A program made the position numbers and the translations under genes. From NCBI GenBank assembly GCA_002633005.1, contig NMRA01000118.1, positions 496,707 to 560,706 of the forward strand: a stretch of 64,000 bases of DNA. The letters run 5' to 3'. How positions within the stretch are numbered: position 1 is the stretch's first letter; every line of letters begins with the position of its first letter. Shown in pieces: positions 23,634 to 37,246 of the stretch. The notes below the pieces were generated by a model. The model did not search any database. It saw only the letters and a program-made list of their open reading frames with translations, and was not told where the DNA came from. This DNA is from Phoronis australis. Lineage: Eukaryota > Phoronida > Phoronidae.

Positions 23634-26081
23634 CACACCGACACACGACGGACTATTGAATTACTAGCTGACTTACCAGGGGCGGATCCAGGAGTTTGAG
23701 TTAGGGTGGCCAGGACACAGGAATAACCAGAATTTCGGCACATGCGCGCGCCCAGCCTTAAATGTAGGGATGCAGGGGTCTCTAATGTTTGGGTTTGTGG
23801 ACCTTATTACTAAAAAATCTACTTCTCTTGCAACTTACTTACCTGACGTACATCGTGACCTCGGGAAATTTCGATATGTAAACAGTGGGGTCACTTGGAA
23901 CAGGTGCGTTAGCAGCGACATCTTTGGAGAGGTAAAAATGTTCAGTGAAGGTTGACGCACAAGTTGGACCTTGGCCTGGAATGATCTTTCTCAGCACTGG
24001 TGCTGTCATGGCTATTTTCATGCCTACAAAAAGATGGCAGAATACTATAGTAAAGACCTCGCAATATTATGTTGTAGGGGAATAAATTTGTTACTTTTTA
24101 TGACCTAAGCCACTCATTGTAAGAAAACTGGACCGAGGCGGGAGCGGAAACACACGCCCTCTAATAATGGCTGATGGGGAAAAGTTGGACAACAGGGATG
24201 ACGTCAGGGGAGGAAATTGCAAAATGATGTAGAAACGCCAGCACAACTGTTGTTAACATTCTGTATTTACTTATACACACGAGGGGTTTCTGCTGCTTAT
24301 TTGTCCCAATGCAAGATATAAAATGATGTATCGACCGGAACGAGCCCGGTAGTGAAGGCGGCCGCAGCCGCTGACTGGGGGCGAAGCTACGAGTATATGC
24401 CGACTCTGAGACGAAACGGTTGATGACTCGGCGTAGAAGTTCATCGACCTCTGTTGGCGCATTTAAATTGGCACGGAACATAAAAAATAGACGTAATTGT
24501 ATTATTCAAATTTTCTGCTACTGAAACAAAATTCAAACGGTTCCCCGCGTATTTTTGCCGTATGTTCGTAAAAATTTTGAATTTTTGTTGACGTCAAAAC
24601 GTTTTCTCAAAATTTGTTTCAAACTTAAAAAACATCTTTCAACTACTCGTCAGTTTGTCGATTTTCCCCACAAAGCAAAACACGTGTCGCTTGATTGACA
24701 TGCCAAGACAACAATTATTCTCTTATAATGGAAATTGTGACCTTTGACCTATGATGAAGACAAAACAATGGCAATTATGCACTTGGGTATTTTTTGAGTG
24801 CATGAGTGCTTATAAATTAGGGGCGGAAAATTTGAAAACTGTATTGGCATGAAGAAATGTAAATGTCATCTGTGTGCTTCAAAAATAGTAAGTCTGGCGA
24901 TTTTTTCTGGATAATCTTGCAACATTCAAAATGAATAACTCTCATGTTAGCATTACCAAGAAGTAGTTTCGCCGCGATATGTTTAAAAGATATTTTTACG
25001 AATTTATCCTTTCCAGGCCTCTTTAAATGCAACTTCAATCAAATAATATACCATATCAAGATGCGAATAAAACCTGCTTATTTTTTTTCTGAGATCAATG
25101 ACATGTAGGTAAAACTGGCCGGGACGTCATTGCAGCTACTCTATACGACAGTAATTCGTCGTCGCTACGCCCAGTTAACAAGGGGACCTTACTCTTTGAG
25201 TTCTTTCCTTGAATGTAGTTGAACAACTTCCTGAACATTATACTTCCAGTGCTGCCGTAATCTGTTCCAGTCATGTTTGTACTGACCCAGGCTGATGGGG
25301 CATAGCGACGAATCTCGTAATCCTAAAGATGGAATAAAATTTAATTAAAATTAGCAATGTCTAATTTGTTTGAGTAATCGGCCACATGCCCACCATAATA
25401 CGCCTTACGTGAAACTGAAGTTTTCATTGACACGAAGTCCATCGCCAATCGATCAATGAAAAGAGACACTTAAACAAAAACTACTTAGTATTGCTTTCGG
25501 AGGGTTCTACTCAGGATGAAAACAGTTGGGAATGAACTTGGATCGCACTGCATTCCTTGGCGATAATTCATTATACGACAATACAAAACGAAAATATAAA
25601 ATCTGTTTTAGAATGGAACTCGATTTTGAATTTTCGTTTTGAAGATTTGTTATGTCTGATAGTAACAATTTTGATTGGTTTTAATTTTTTTGCAATTGAA
25701 ACTAAACAGGGTTTGTGTCCACAAACACGTCGAGGTCATTGTCGTTTTATTGTTAATGATTAATCTGGGGGACGCCGATTATTGTTTCCACGATTTCTGT
25801 TATGAAGGATGCGTTGGGGATTTCTGTACCCGGATAAAATATCATGATTATTTCTGATGAAAAAAAAGCACTTTGAAAGTCCAGTTGTAATTAGAATTTG
25901 GTCGTCTTCTTCGCTAAAATTTGATCCAACAACTTTAAGCAAAACTCACTTTCGTTTGGTTGACCACCATATACTCTGGGCAATCAAGACCACGGCAAAA
26001 GCTTGGCTTTTTCCACGATGAGACGTCCGTTTTGGCGGCAACACAAGCAATTGCCATGCACAAGGCAAAGAATTTCACCAT
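23044..26081 (-). CDS. Secreted SOUL-family heme-binding protein, copy 2
   Basis: Four coding exons on the minus strand: 25950-26081, 25193-25322, 23843-24023 and 23044-23221. Junction phases are 0, 1 and 2, exactly as in copy 1, and 621 nt give 206 residues plus stop. Residues 1-17 (MVKFFALCMAIACVAAK) form a signal peptide. Then come the cysteine pair PSFCRGLDCPEY, DYEIRRYAPSAW, MKIAMTAPV, GPTCASTFTEHFYLS, FPEVTMYVR and WFTAGYDSPFTFLNRHNEV. Exons 2 and 3 are the same length as in copy 1 (130 and 181 nt). The N-terminal and C-terminal exons differ by one codon each. Conservation is strongest in the SOUL core and weaker in the linkers. Head-to-tail position and identical structure show a local gene duplication. 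Heme or tetrapyrrole binding is assumed from the family. Confidence 0.93.
23535..23645. repeat. CA-rich microsatellite in intron 3 of SOUL copy 2
   Basis: Interrupted CA and CACACG stretches, including five CGCA repeats followed by about nine CA repeats, end near 23640. The run makes an artificial open frame on the minus strand, which I discount. Confidence 0.9.
23688..23740. mobile_element. Transposon-end fragment with a GGGGCGGATCCAGG motif
   Basis: CAGGGGCGGATCCAGGAG resembles the terminus of the element at 42745-43748. No partner end was found, so this is a fragment or a very diverged copy. Confidence 0.3.
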
Positions 26082-26775
26082 GATTCCTGTGAACGCAGAA
26101 TAAGTATATTGATTTCATCTTAATACCAAAGAATTGTCACACAGAGGCTGTGAATGACAACATGAAGATGCTTTGATGGCTCTCAGTGGTCTGAAAATGT
26201 TTTCGAAGAATCACATCGCCCGAGTGGGGAGAGCGTTCTCCCACGCGCCATCCAAATCCTATAATTATGGAAACTCAATATTTTAGTTAGACATTGCCAC
26301 CCACTAAAAATATCTTAATATTAACATGACCAAAAATAGTAGCATTTGTCCCTAGTGGGTTTGATTTGACAGGGTAATGTCCGCATTTTGAAAACTGATA
26401 CGTTTCCGTTGCCTCATTAGTACAGCCAAAAAGTAGTTTTTGAAACGTTACCTTTTGTTTCTTTTCGCCATCTCACTGAACACGACGTTTTCTAAAATTC
26501 CATTCTGGAGTGGGCTTTAGAAAATCAAGAATTTTGGTTGCCACTCTCATTGGATACATGTGTTCAGGAGACATACATATATCAGTGCGCCATCTCACGC
26601 ACAGACCGAGGCTTTAGAATTTGAACAATCAAAAAGAATTAACTCATGCTTTTCCGACCGTGAAGTTATTCGCCCACCTAACTATAACCTCCGTCGGGTT
26701 GTTTGAATTCTTTCTCACGAGATTGCGAAATTATGTCAACCTTCTAAAGTGAAAATATAGAATAATGTGTCTTAC

Positions 26776-26854
26776 CTGAGCTTTTTAAAATATCTGCGAA
26801 CGTTGTGGCAGTATGAACACGATTAGAAAACATGCACAAAGTTCCTCTTTAATA
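26776..26854 (-). promoter_or_regulatory. Likely 5' untranslated exon and TATA-like box of SOUL copy 2
   Basis: The coding exon of SOUL copy 2 begins only 5 nt after an acceptor (TTCACAG, ending at 26087), so an upstream exon is required. On the minus strand a strong donor CTCAG/GTAAGA sits at 26776/26775. TATTAAAG (26847-26854) would place a start of transcription near 26820, about 30 nt downstream of the box. This is positional inference. Confidence 0.4.
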
Positions 26855-26859
26855 CTGCC

Positions 26860-29800
26860 ACACGTGGACGAGTCCAGTCAAGACGCAGGGTGTTCGAAGA
26901 GCCGAAAAGTAGACTGGATCTTGTACTGTTTCAACGAATCTACCGTACAAGGTGTCCTAAATACTCAAGTTGAAAATGGAATCTTCGGTGTTATGAAATA
27001 CGGAATTGCATAAGCACGTACGTAACACAACGCTCAGATAACTTTATTTGTTTTTCTCAAATGAGATAAAACTTAGTCCAATACAAACATGAATTTAAGG
27101 CACGAGATCCAACTGTTTTGTCAACGGAATGCTTATCAAAGTGAAGAATAATTATTATCAATACTTAGTGAGTTTGTCAATTGACCGTTTTGTCCAATTT
27201 TGATAACAAAGTTATGTTTCGCGATTGCTTTTATAAGGTAAAAGATTATGTGGGTAAAACTTCCAGAAATCTAGTAAATGGAAGGGACATGGATAGATGG
27301 GTTTGCCACTTTTTATAAATAGTCGGAGCCCGTGTGCTTATGCATTTAATCCCAAGGACTTGTCGTGACCCAATAAGAGCAGATCGAACATGAAAAATGA
27401 AATTCCTCAGGTTTTCTACTTTCACAAAATATATGCTTTCATCGAGATAAAATCAATCTATAATTTTGTAAATATCTATCTGAATACACAGACCTGTCGA
27501 TGACGTATTACCTCATTTTCTTTAAACAGAAACAAGTTTTACGAGGCTAAAATTATACGATGGAAAGCTATTGGCGAAACTTTCTTGACATAACACACGT
27601 TATACTGTCTTGTCTTAGAAACAAGTGTACTTTTCTCCTGAAAAACATTTTACCTTAAAAATTGTACAAAGCCACCACGCTGTCGTCTGCAGACAACTTG
27701 AAAGTGGCGATAAAAACTATACATGGGGTTGATTAAGTAGAGGGAAAGCCGTGTAACCGTTGGGCTGGGCGTTGGGGCGAAACAAGGAGCTGTACTTTGT
27801 GAAAGGGTCAAACATAACTTTCTATTTAATACGCCTTTGGCGGATTTTGTGTTCTGATTGAACCAGCATATGCGTCAAAAAATGCAACCTTTTTGACAGT
27901 CGTTATAGCCATACGCAAGTAAGTCTGGGTGTTTTGATTACGGTCAATAAGTCTCCAGGTTGAAAGTCACGTGATTAGCCACGGAGCTATCAGGCCTGTT
28001 GCCCAGACGAATTGGACAAGAAAAAAGTGCTATTTCCAAGCACAAGTGAAGCCTGGTGAAATATTTTGAATGGACTGTACTAATTCCCACCAAGGCGATC
28101 CGGAGTTACATGAAGGCCTACTGCCAAATAGCTATACCGAAATAGCACGCACACCCTTTTATCCTACACAAAATCCATATACTACAAGCGTATAGACAGT
28201 GTTTCTAATAGGCGCCCAAGGTAACCTGCCAAAGAACTTTAATTTAATATCAACACAGTCCCAGAAATCGCTTTTGCATTATATCTAGGTTCTCATTCAT
28301 TCCTTTGCATTCATTCACTAGTAAGACCGCCGGAGCTCAGAGTAGTAGGCAATGCTCGATCGTTTGCCAGAAAACCATGGAACCGTAAAAGAACTGGGCA
28401 GATACGCAGACAAACGTGAACAAAATCGAATTGTCACCGTAACTAGGGACACGCCAGTAGCTGGTGTCATCCGAAAATTAGCATCCTCTGTCATCAACTT
28501 CATGGATATCCTCTAAGTGGCTTAAGATACAACACCGGACGCTGGACACCGGCGAATGATGACAGCAACACGCACCTACACATGTACATGAATGTTCGCA
28601 CATAAAAATTGTACAGAGTAGCGTAACAATACGCTTGCATTGTTGAATAATTTCATTTTTCTTTTCGAAATATAATAAATTGCAATCGAAGTTCCTCCGA
28701 AGTTCAACCATACACCCAAAGGTTCAGGTAAGGCTAAAAATAGCTTGTAGTACAGTAACAGTCGTGTAGCACAGGAGTAAAGGAAAAGTCCTTGTTTATA
28801 AACAATGTGCAAAATCATTTTATTGTGCACTTAAGATATAACAATACATAACCACACGATTAAACAGTCCTAATTTAACCAATCCAAACTGGTCACCTCT
28901 GTAAAGTGAATGTACATTGGCCATCTCAGATTAGTAAAATTATCTCCAAAATTAAAATTGAGCAAATTCAACAGGCATTATCACGGAAATAACGAGGCCC
29001 CGTCACACCAAACCTGTTCCTTCAACGTCCGTCTTATCATCTTGATGAAACCTGCTGGGCAACGACGTAACGGACCCTTTAAAAACTCCTAGCCGCCACC
29101 CTCCACATATACATAGCTCTCTTCCCTTTACACAAGATCGTGCTGAGAACTACCTTGGTGCAACAGTCCTGTGACCAGCAACAGCAATTTATGTCATGGT
29201 TCAACGTTCTTTGAGCTTTATTCTCATTAGGTATATACTAATCACGAACAATTATTGCTTTGAAGAATAACTCTCCTATAACCAAGACGCGTGTTCGGCG
29301 TACCTAAAGTGCCATTACTGTAGACTTGAAATGTTAGTCACCGAAACGCTTCCATAATAGCATGGGTAACTGGATTAGGACCTCCAGGACTCTTTTCAGG
29401 CGTAATATACTACATTATCTACATTCTTGATGATCTGTTGAGCAATTTTTGTGAGACTCTAAAAACCCGAACAGTTAAGTTCCTCTTTAAGTTCTGGTAG
29501 CGTAGAATCCTCTGTGCTTTTCTGTGCCTCTCAAGGAAGGGGTTTGACGCGTCAGATGGTTGATAGGGCTTTGTGTGCATGCTGGAACTGAAAAATACGA
29601 CCAGCTAATAAATCTATCTTGGGAGCGTTCAATAAAGGTAGTCACTCGTACATGTAAGTGAAAACTTGGGTGCAAAAGGTCACAAATACCGCGTACTTCA
29701 CATAAGTGCATCAGGCAATATCTGTGTCTGGCCTTGGTTTTAGGTTTTCAGCTAAAATAAATTTCAATTCCCAACGTCTAAAAGTTGATCTTTAAAGCAA

Positions 29801-30045
29801 AGATCAATAATCATTTGCACAACTATTATGAAACGTTGTTATATGATGGATTGGAACTAAATGTTCGCAACATAAATAAATTTAGTTATTTTATTTTCAG
29901 TACACTAATTAATGGCTAAAGTTTACAAGCCGTTAAGTAAGGTTGCGGTCTGCACATAGACTATAGGCGAAATGGACCAGTGAATTAATTCTTTCCAACT
30001 TCAACACCTGATCCCTTCCCGTTCATGAATTATCTGTCATAATTA
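26860..30045. other. No gene recognised
   Basis: Upstream of SOUL copy 2. Scattered 60-85 codon frames (for example 28478-28830 minus) carry no domain signature. No RNA gene or clear repeat was found. Confidence 0.45.
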
Positions 30046-30049
30046 GAAC

Positions 30050-30695
30050 GAAATCGGGCTAACTTAAGACAAAAATGTCTTAACACTGTTTCGTGAACTT
30101 TGTTAAGACCAAAATTGAAACCGAAATGGATCTAAGCTAAGACCAAAATCACTGCTATGGAGTAGGATTAAAGACTGGACTTTTGGTTTCAATGACCAAA
30201 ATATAGGACTATTATTGCTGTAAACTGACAAATTTTGTCAAACTGAAGGTCGTCTGAGTTTTCGATTCGTTGGCAAAGTCCATTGAAACAATGCAGTGTG
30301 GCTTACCGGCACATGTCAAATGATATTTTCCAGACATATTGGGGTCTTCTCACGTAAAAGAGATCACAGTTATATCCAAAATGCAAATATATCACCATTT
30401 AAAGTTTCAAAACCAAGATTATTCTTGAAACTGCATTTCATACACTCGGTGTTTCGCTTAGTTTTGTGTCGGAATTTGCAACAGGTGGCGAGAGTTTACT
30501 TTGTATCTGTGTCAAAAAACGGCCTTAATTTCTGTCTAAGGTAAGATCAAAGACCAAAATCCGACCTTGTGCCCATGAAAAAGTTTCTTGAATTTTCGTC
30601 ATCGGTCTTAACTTGGCCTGAATTTCTGTCTTAACTTAGACAAGTTTTGGTTTTAAGTCTTAAATCTATGATCAGTTTTCATGAAATGGACCGTA
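30050..30695. mobile_element. MITE-like element rich in GTCTTAA and TTAAGAC
   Basis: The left part has AACTTAAGACAAAAATGTCTTA and a TTTCGTGAAC motif. The right part has TTTTAAGTCTTAA and CAGTTTTCATGAAATGG. Both orientations of TTAAGAC recur throughout (30063, 30076, 30110, 30608, 30632, 30655). The ends are imperfect inverted repeats, so edges are approximate. No transposase. Confidence 0.5.
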
Positions 30696-31011
30696 GATGC
30701 CGCCTTTTCGCTAGGTTACGCTAGTAGGTATCGATTATACTAGCGAAACAGTCTCCTTTCACTCACGACAGTTTACGTGGACTTCTATTATAAATCCGTA
30801 ACCTCGGCTATTTTGGTAGTCTGAAATTTACCTTCGGTGATGAACGATATGTACGGGACTTCAATCATAGCCACGTGACTCTCAAAACTGGAAAATTGTT
30901 GGCCGTATGACAGGAATTCGCACATGCGCAGATAAAGTTCGCCTCCAAAGTGTGGTTTGAGGGTATGAAAATAACTTGACAGAGGTGTTCTGAATACGGT
31001 AGTATACTTAC

Positions 31012-32637
31012 GAGGCATAGGACGATTGTCGGAGTACCATGGCTTATACGTTTGCTTTTCCCATTTGTTCACCAAGCTTCGTTTGTAACTGCTTACGTCG
31101 TGGCGATTGACAGACCACTGCGGTGTGGGTGGCATTTGAGGGCGATAGGGCTCTGCCTTTGTCACGGGTCGTCGGATGCGACCAGCATCATGTAAAATGT
31201 TGCTGAATTTGTCCTGGTCGTAGACCCGTACAAGACCTAAATGACCAAACAACATTGCAACCGTATGACTTCGCAACTATCAAACTATAACAACATCCAA
31301 AAATAGTTAAGAATCCTGAATCAAAGGCAAGATTTTGATAAAATGCTGCATAAAGCAGAATCATATGATGAATTGAATTAAAATGCACGGTTTAATGGCG
31401 GCTTAAATGGTTTACGCCGTTAACTAAGAAGAGATCAACTTATACATGTTTAAAGGACGTCTTAAAAACACAACTAAACTAAGTAATTTTCTTTCACAAT
31501 TATACCAACTGTACCCACGCACCATCCATAAACACTGTTCTGGTCCCTGCGTCTGTGAGCACTTCTTTCACATGTCTCAAGGTTCCACCTAACCGCCCTT
31601 CACGTTGCCTAGCAACAATAATCAAATATAGTCATTGGGATGTTCTGGACAGAAAAGATGCAGACAGTTACAAATATTTCCCATCGAATGCTAACTCTTC
31701 GACGGCTATTCTTTTTGCCCATGGTTGAATACGAAGGCATTTCTCATCGAAAACTTAACGCGGAACGAATGTTAAGGTGCAAGTGTTCTAACGAGGCCAT
31801 TACATGGAGAAGTTCTGAGCAAAAGGTACAGTAGAAATCGTTGTCCGACTTAGTTGAAGACTTTCAATTGTGAAGGTAATTTGAGTACTGAACATGAAAA
31901 AATCACAGAAGTTGATTACATAATTTGGACGAAAGTCGGCTTATACCTTTCATTCTGAGTCACAATTACTTATTTGAGAAAAAAAACAATCTTCAAGCTT
32001 CCCTCGTTGAAATAAGCAGAAAACGCAGCCCAGGGAAGTATATTGCGCGGAAATATAACAAGATGAGTTCCTGTACGTATATTTACAAATTGTGTTACGC
32101 GGCTAATGATCCTACCTGGGAAGACCAGGCGTTGGATAGCGATAGGCGATCTGTTTAGTCAACGCAAGGTAAGACTTCTCAAAGTCATCTAAACCTTTAG
32201 TCTGAGAATAATTCTGTGGGTATCCTTGGCTGTCCTGGAACACAAAAATCATTTCTATATGTCAGAATGTAAAAACATTCAGGCATTACTTTCAGTTTAA
32301 AGATATTACTTAATGCTGACATTTTCGATTGATGGACTTCTTTAGCCAAAAACGTGGTGATCATTTGTAAGATGAAAAGTAACCAATAGGATTTCTACAT
32401 GTAAATCTAAGATCCAGGGCTTATAAATCTTCTTAACAACATTTCAAATACGCAGTGCTTAATTTTCACAAGACTGTGTCAATTCTATATGCATAAGTAG
32501 ACTAAGTCACTTATCAACCTAAGCTACTCACCACGGGTACTTTGCGCCAATTTCCGTCACTGTGCGTCACGGGTATACCAGAGGGTATTACATTCCCTTG
32601 CATCTTCATCCATTCATTCATCCCGCCGTACGTCGTC
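31012..32637 (-). CDS. Three exons of an unrecognised protein (partial)
   Basis: Minus-strand exons 32532-32637, 32126-32234 and 31012-31236 join in phase 0 and then phase 1. The first acceptor (TTACAG) and the donors at 32531 (GTGAGT) and 31011 (GTAAGT) are strong. The middle exon's donor (GTCTTC) is weak, and a better one (GTAGGA) 10 nt further on would break the frame. Visible pieces are GGMNEWMKMQGNVIPSG, DDFEKSYLALTKQIAYRYP, DQDKFSNILHDAGRIRRP, YRPQMPPTPQWSVNRHD and WEKQTYKPWYSDNRPMP. The protein is polar, rich in proline, tyrosine and tryptophan, with no membrane segment. It recalls small axonemal microtubule-inner proteins in composition only, and I do not recognise the family. Start and end exons are not found. 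Confidence 0.5.
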
Positions 32638-32639
32638 CT

Positions 32640-35600
32640 GTAAGCAATTGTGCACACAGTCTAACAATATATGATATTACTCATTGTAATGAATTCTAAA
32701 TTCTGTTCAAAAGCTACGAGGTCCTCGGACCGTCCTTCTGTAACACGCCTGCGTGGGAGGCACGTGCCTCTACACACCAAGAGTTAGTAAAACATAGGAG
32801 CTAGGTTTTGGAAAACAGTTTGAGCGAAGACGGGGTTGGGCCATTCGTTCACTACCAAACGGTACGTATTGACAAGTTCTCACGAATCCAGTTTGAGACG
32901 CGTCTTTACATGTACAAGTAACAATCACCTGTACCGTTACTGTTGATGGAGCTTAGGCTCATGCATTACTAGGCGAAACAACTAAGCGAAAATACATATT
33001 TAAAAGAACGCAATATTTCGGATAGAATCGCAGTGATGACTAATACAGCACTGCTGTGAGAAATTTCACAAAAATAAAAGGATTTCTAAAACTTAGAATC
33101 GTGTAGCCACCCAGTAAATCAGAAAAGGTTTGAGATTTGGAAATCTTGGACGTCCCGTCCAGTGCGCTTTACGCGCCACCCACTCTCAATGTCCAACACC
33201 CCAACAGCACAGTTAACGCTGGTTCAAGATTGGCGCAGACCCTTCACGTCTTACTCAGATTTCCACAGTGAGTTTTTGTCGCCCCAGTTTTATTTCATTC
33301 ATTTAAGTTTCGCATCTGGTCAGCAATAGTACGATGTACATCTTTGAATACCGACTTTTTGTTGACGTTGTTTCAACGGTACCCTCACCCCCACGTCTAC
33401 GGAACACCAGATTGAAACCTAAAGATTTAAAATTACACTTGTACTTGCATGATAGAAAATCATTGATTTATGTAATTAGCCAATCAATATTTAGATAACT
33501 TCTGCTATTGTTAACATTGTTCTGGCAGTGATGACGACTCTAAAGTTTACATATATCGGTCAATAAGGAAATACAATCATGGAGGAGAGTCATCAAAACG
33601 ATTTTCTCTCTTTGTTGATTGCAACTCGGCAACGAATGTCTACATTGTTATTAGTGTGAAGTACTAATTGCTGGCCCACGGCGGTAGTAATAGTTTACCT
33701 AAATGAAAATTTGTGGGTGTCATTTTGGGTAATAAATGATTGTTGACAACTAAGCTGAGTGTTTTAACACGTATTTGTTACAAATGCAGAGCTACAATGG
33801 AAATGACGTGAGCCGCTGAGGAATCCAAGGAAGTCTTCGAATCCCCACCGTGAGATTGCTGGCTTCAAAACTGTGCGTATTTAATTATAATGACGATCTT
33901 AGGCTATCTGTTCGACATGCTGTTTTGTTTCAATTTTAGCCATCGTTCAAGACACTATTTCTCAGCCGGTACCCTCACCTAAGGACGACGACGACCAGGT
34001 ACATGTATTTTGATACGCGGTTTTCTCCCAGATTAATTCGATCCTCGACGCCTGTGCCGTTCAACACACAAACTCGGATTGCATGGCTTGATCGCCAGAA
34101 ATCTCAGTGTTGAGCGACAAACAGTAAAATCTTGCACACAAGAAGAAGTGTATGGATTCACTAATAGTCCATTGAATAACAGGTCGGCAAACGAACTTGC
34201 ACAACTTGAGACTACAAGGGCCGCCCCGCGCGCGCGGGCTCCGGTGCCGGGTACAGTGAAGGTACAGTCAGTGTAATTGCAGACCTACGACGAAGAACGC
34301 CACAGTCACCGTCACTCAGTACTCGGCTTCAAACGAAATCGATAGAGATTCTGAGTTTTATTTCGGATGTCAGCCGCAGTTAAAGGCTTGTCCAGCCCCA
34401 TGCACCGACTGACGCTCAAACCACAGAAGACTATGTATTTAGGATATTCCGATCAAAGCATAGTTAACATTTTGCCAAAATTGTCTTCAACTGCGACCAC
34501 TCCTAATGCTCGTCTGAAATAAAAAGTAGGTATTTGTTGATATCATACCTGGATCGACTGAATGGTCGGTACGTAGATAATTGATGAGTCGGATTAGGCG
34601 CCGTGGGTCCGAACACGTCCGTCATGGTCACGACCGATTTAAACTGTCTGATTTACAGAATATAGACCTTCAATAGATAAATCTTGTAGTCAAAGACTGC
34701 GTTAGCTTTTGGTATCACCAAGCGGATATTTAGGATAGGCACCAAGTCATGACTTGCGTAGTTCGCCAAGCTAAATCTACAAGGTACAAGTACGACAGCC
34801 AGGATCGTGAGTAGCGCGCATAGTTACGGGCGAGTTTATTAATTTGGATAGATACTAGGATCTGTAGCCGACGCGTACACGTGGCTGTTTTTCCTGTGTG
34901 ATGTTTTGTTAAATACAACATGTCAGCTACTTCCACAGAAACATCACCTGATCATTATCACGCCATTAATGCATTGTCTTTGCTAGAAATAGTTTGACAA
35001 GTGTCCTAGCTCATCCCCTATTCACCATTTGTGGACTCGTCGACCTTTCACCCTTACTGATAATTGACCTACATGGGTTAAGAAAACCAACAATAAACAT
35101 ACAATAGAATTGAAGTGTTTAACTGCAAGCGCTCAAAACCAGGGGTCATGATAACGTGTGTACATTATACACAAATTTCACTCGCTCATTGTTATGAGAG
35201 AATTTTAACACAAATCGACACAAGTGAACATTCGCCAAGACGCTGAAATGAAAGCACGTGACATTTACCGTAAAAATAATCGACTTCGTAATGAAAATAT
35301 TCGGGTCCTCGATGAAAAAACATTGACAAACGTCGTGTACTCTGGCAACGTCTTTTGGGTAAACACAACGCGCAGATAATGCATTGACTGGCTACAATAA
35401 ATTACGCTTGGTGACAGTATCGTGTACTGCCGAGGCCAAAAAGCATAGTGGTTTCTGATACTTTTAATCATTCGGAGTCGGTGTTTAGTGCTGTATTTTT
35501 AGTTACGAGCACAGAAAATCCCGGCTCTTGGGTCAAGCCAAAATAACATGTTACGTATTCTATGTACATGTATTACTCGACTCCAACATGTTTCAGGCGG

Positions 35601-37240
35601 AGCGCTTGCTCGTAAAACCCTCCTTTTTATCCCCACTCACTGACATCATCAGTTCAGCATGGATAGAAATGACGTCACTAGTCAACACTGATGTTGCGAT
35701 TAAAAATTGTCCTTTAGAATAGCAGATTTTCGCCAATGAAAAGATTATGTCATCATTAGAATTTCGGAACCTACACCGCGTCGTACGTCGACGACCACCC
35801 AAGAAAATCGTGTGACACAGAAGATCCTTTACTTCTAAGGTTCCAGGTTTGGAACTGCGTGCACTTGCAAGTCGTCACTATCCTGTTGCGGACAAACTAC
35901 GCCTGTACGCAAGTGCACTGGATATTTAAACTGCCTACTTTCGATGCCATTGTGAACGTTGCGTATTCCGTATGATAGACTAGACAGAGGCGATCTAACG
36001 GGGGGGGGGGGGGGNGGGGGGGGGTGTTCAGGGCGTTTAAATCCCGCCCTCGGGACTCGGGACAGGATCAAAAATAAAAATTAAAAAAGACGCCAGAAAA
36101 ACAAAATGACTTGCAAAAACCAAAAAAAAATCTTACACGGGAGGGGAAAATCCCCTCCAAACCTTTCCCCACTCGGCGCTACGCGCTTCGGATTCGCGCG
36201 AATCCTAAACCCTGCCACCCTTACTGAAAACGTAGATCTTCCACTGCTAGAAATTATTCATCTTAGACTTGCTTTTCACCCCGGTTTAGTCGCTAGCTAA
36301 AACACGAAAATCAAAGTATTCTTTTTATTCTCATAAGATCGGCTTTGTAATAGTCCTGGCTTGTCCTATGCGTACATGGTTTTGGTATCGTATACAGCTC
36401 CAGTGTTGCTTGATCATGTGGACCTATCAAGTTAAATAAATGGAAATTTTAAATTTTCGAAATCATTCACGTCTAGATGGTTTTATTTTACGCCTAACAG
36501 TTATGTAGCAAAAGTACCCACGCGCGCGACGGCGGGGTTCCAGGATCGCGGGGTCGCAAGCACAGAGATGTACCTCTGTTTTACAACATTTGGGGCCATT
36601 AGTCTGAAAAATATTCCTAAAACATAGGTGGAATTTGTTCGGAAGAAGTTTTCGATGATAGTAGTTCTAAACAATCTTTGTTTATACTCAGACAAACATT
36701 TCACCCTGAGACCTACATGTATTCTATAGCAAGAACCAGAACACCACTGAAAACAAGCGAATGCAAAAATATTCCGCGCATTCTCGGAGCAAGCTCAGCA
36801 GCGCGAGATCAAGTTTACTTGATGCATCTCCCGAATGATGGCGTTTCAAATTTTGTAGCTTTCCAAAAACGAGACCCTGGTCGTAATTGATGAGGGCGAG
36901 TGACTCTTTTTCTTTTTGCTTTTAGTCAGTGAGCGTAGGTCTTGAAAACGAGTCGGATACAAACTGCTTGTTGGTCTTATACATACAAATGTATAAAAAG
37001 ACCTTGACCTCGGGGAATGCGGGTTTTTGTCGCGGGTATAATCTCCATTCCTCAGCTAGCTTTGCAACCCCGAAGGATTTTCCAAAATAGAATAAAAGAA
37101 ATTATTGGGCTTCATGAGAGGGCGCCCATAATTCGAATTCAGCGAAATTTAAATGAGCTGTTCAAACTGTTTGTCATCGCTGAACTTTGAGGAACTTCTT
37201 TTTAAACTTCATACCAATAAAACAAGAGAATTAGAAAGGC
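32640..37240. other. No gene recognised
   Basis: Mostly unique AT-rich DNA with a GC-rich patch near 34220-34250. Further 5' exons of the 31-32 kb gene may lie here but none could be supported. 36105-36230 is compositionally unlike its surroundings and may be transposon debris. Confidence 0.4.
36000..36024. repeat. Poly-G run with one undetermined base
   Basis: A run of about 24 G is interrupted by a single N at 36015. Length and neighbouring bases are probably unreliable in the assembly. Confidence 0.9.
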
Positions 37241-37246
37241 GCAATA

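Noticed and set aside
23429-23743. 104-codon minus-strand frame rich in Cys and Val
   Set aside because: Produced by the CA/CG microsatellite.
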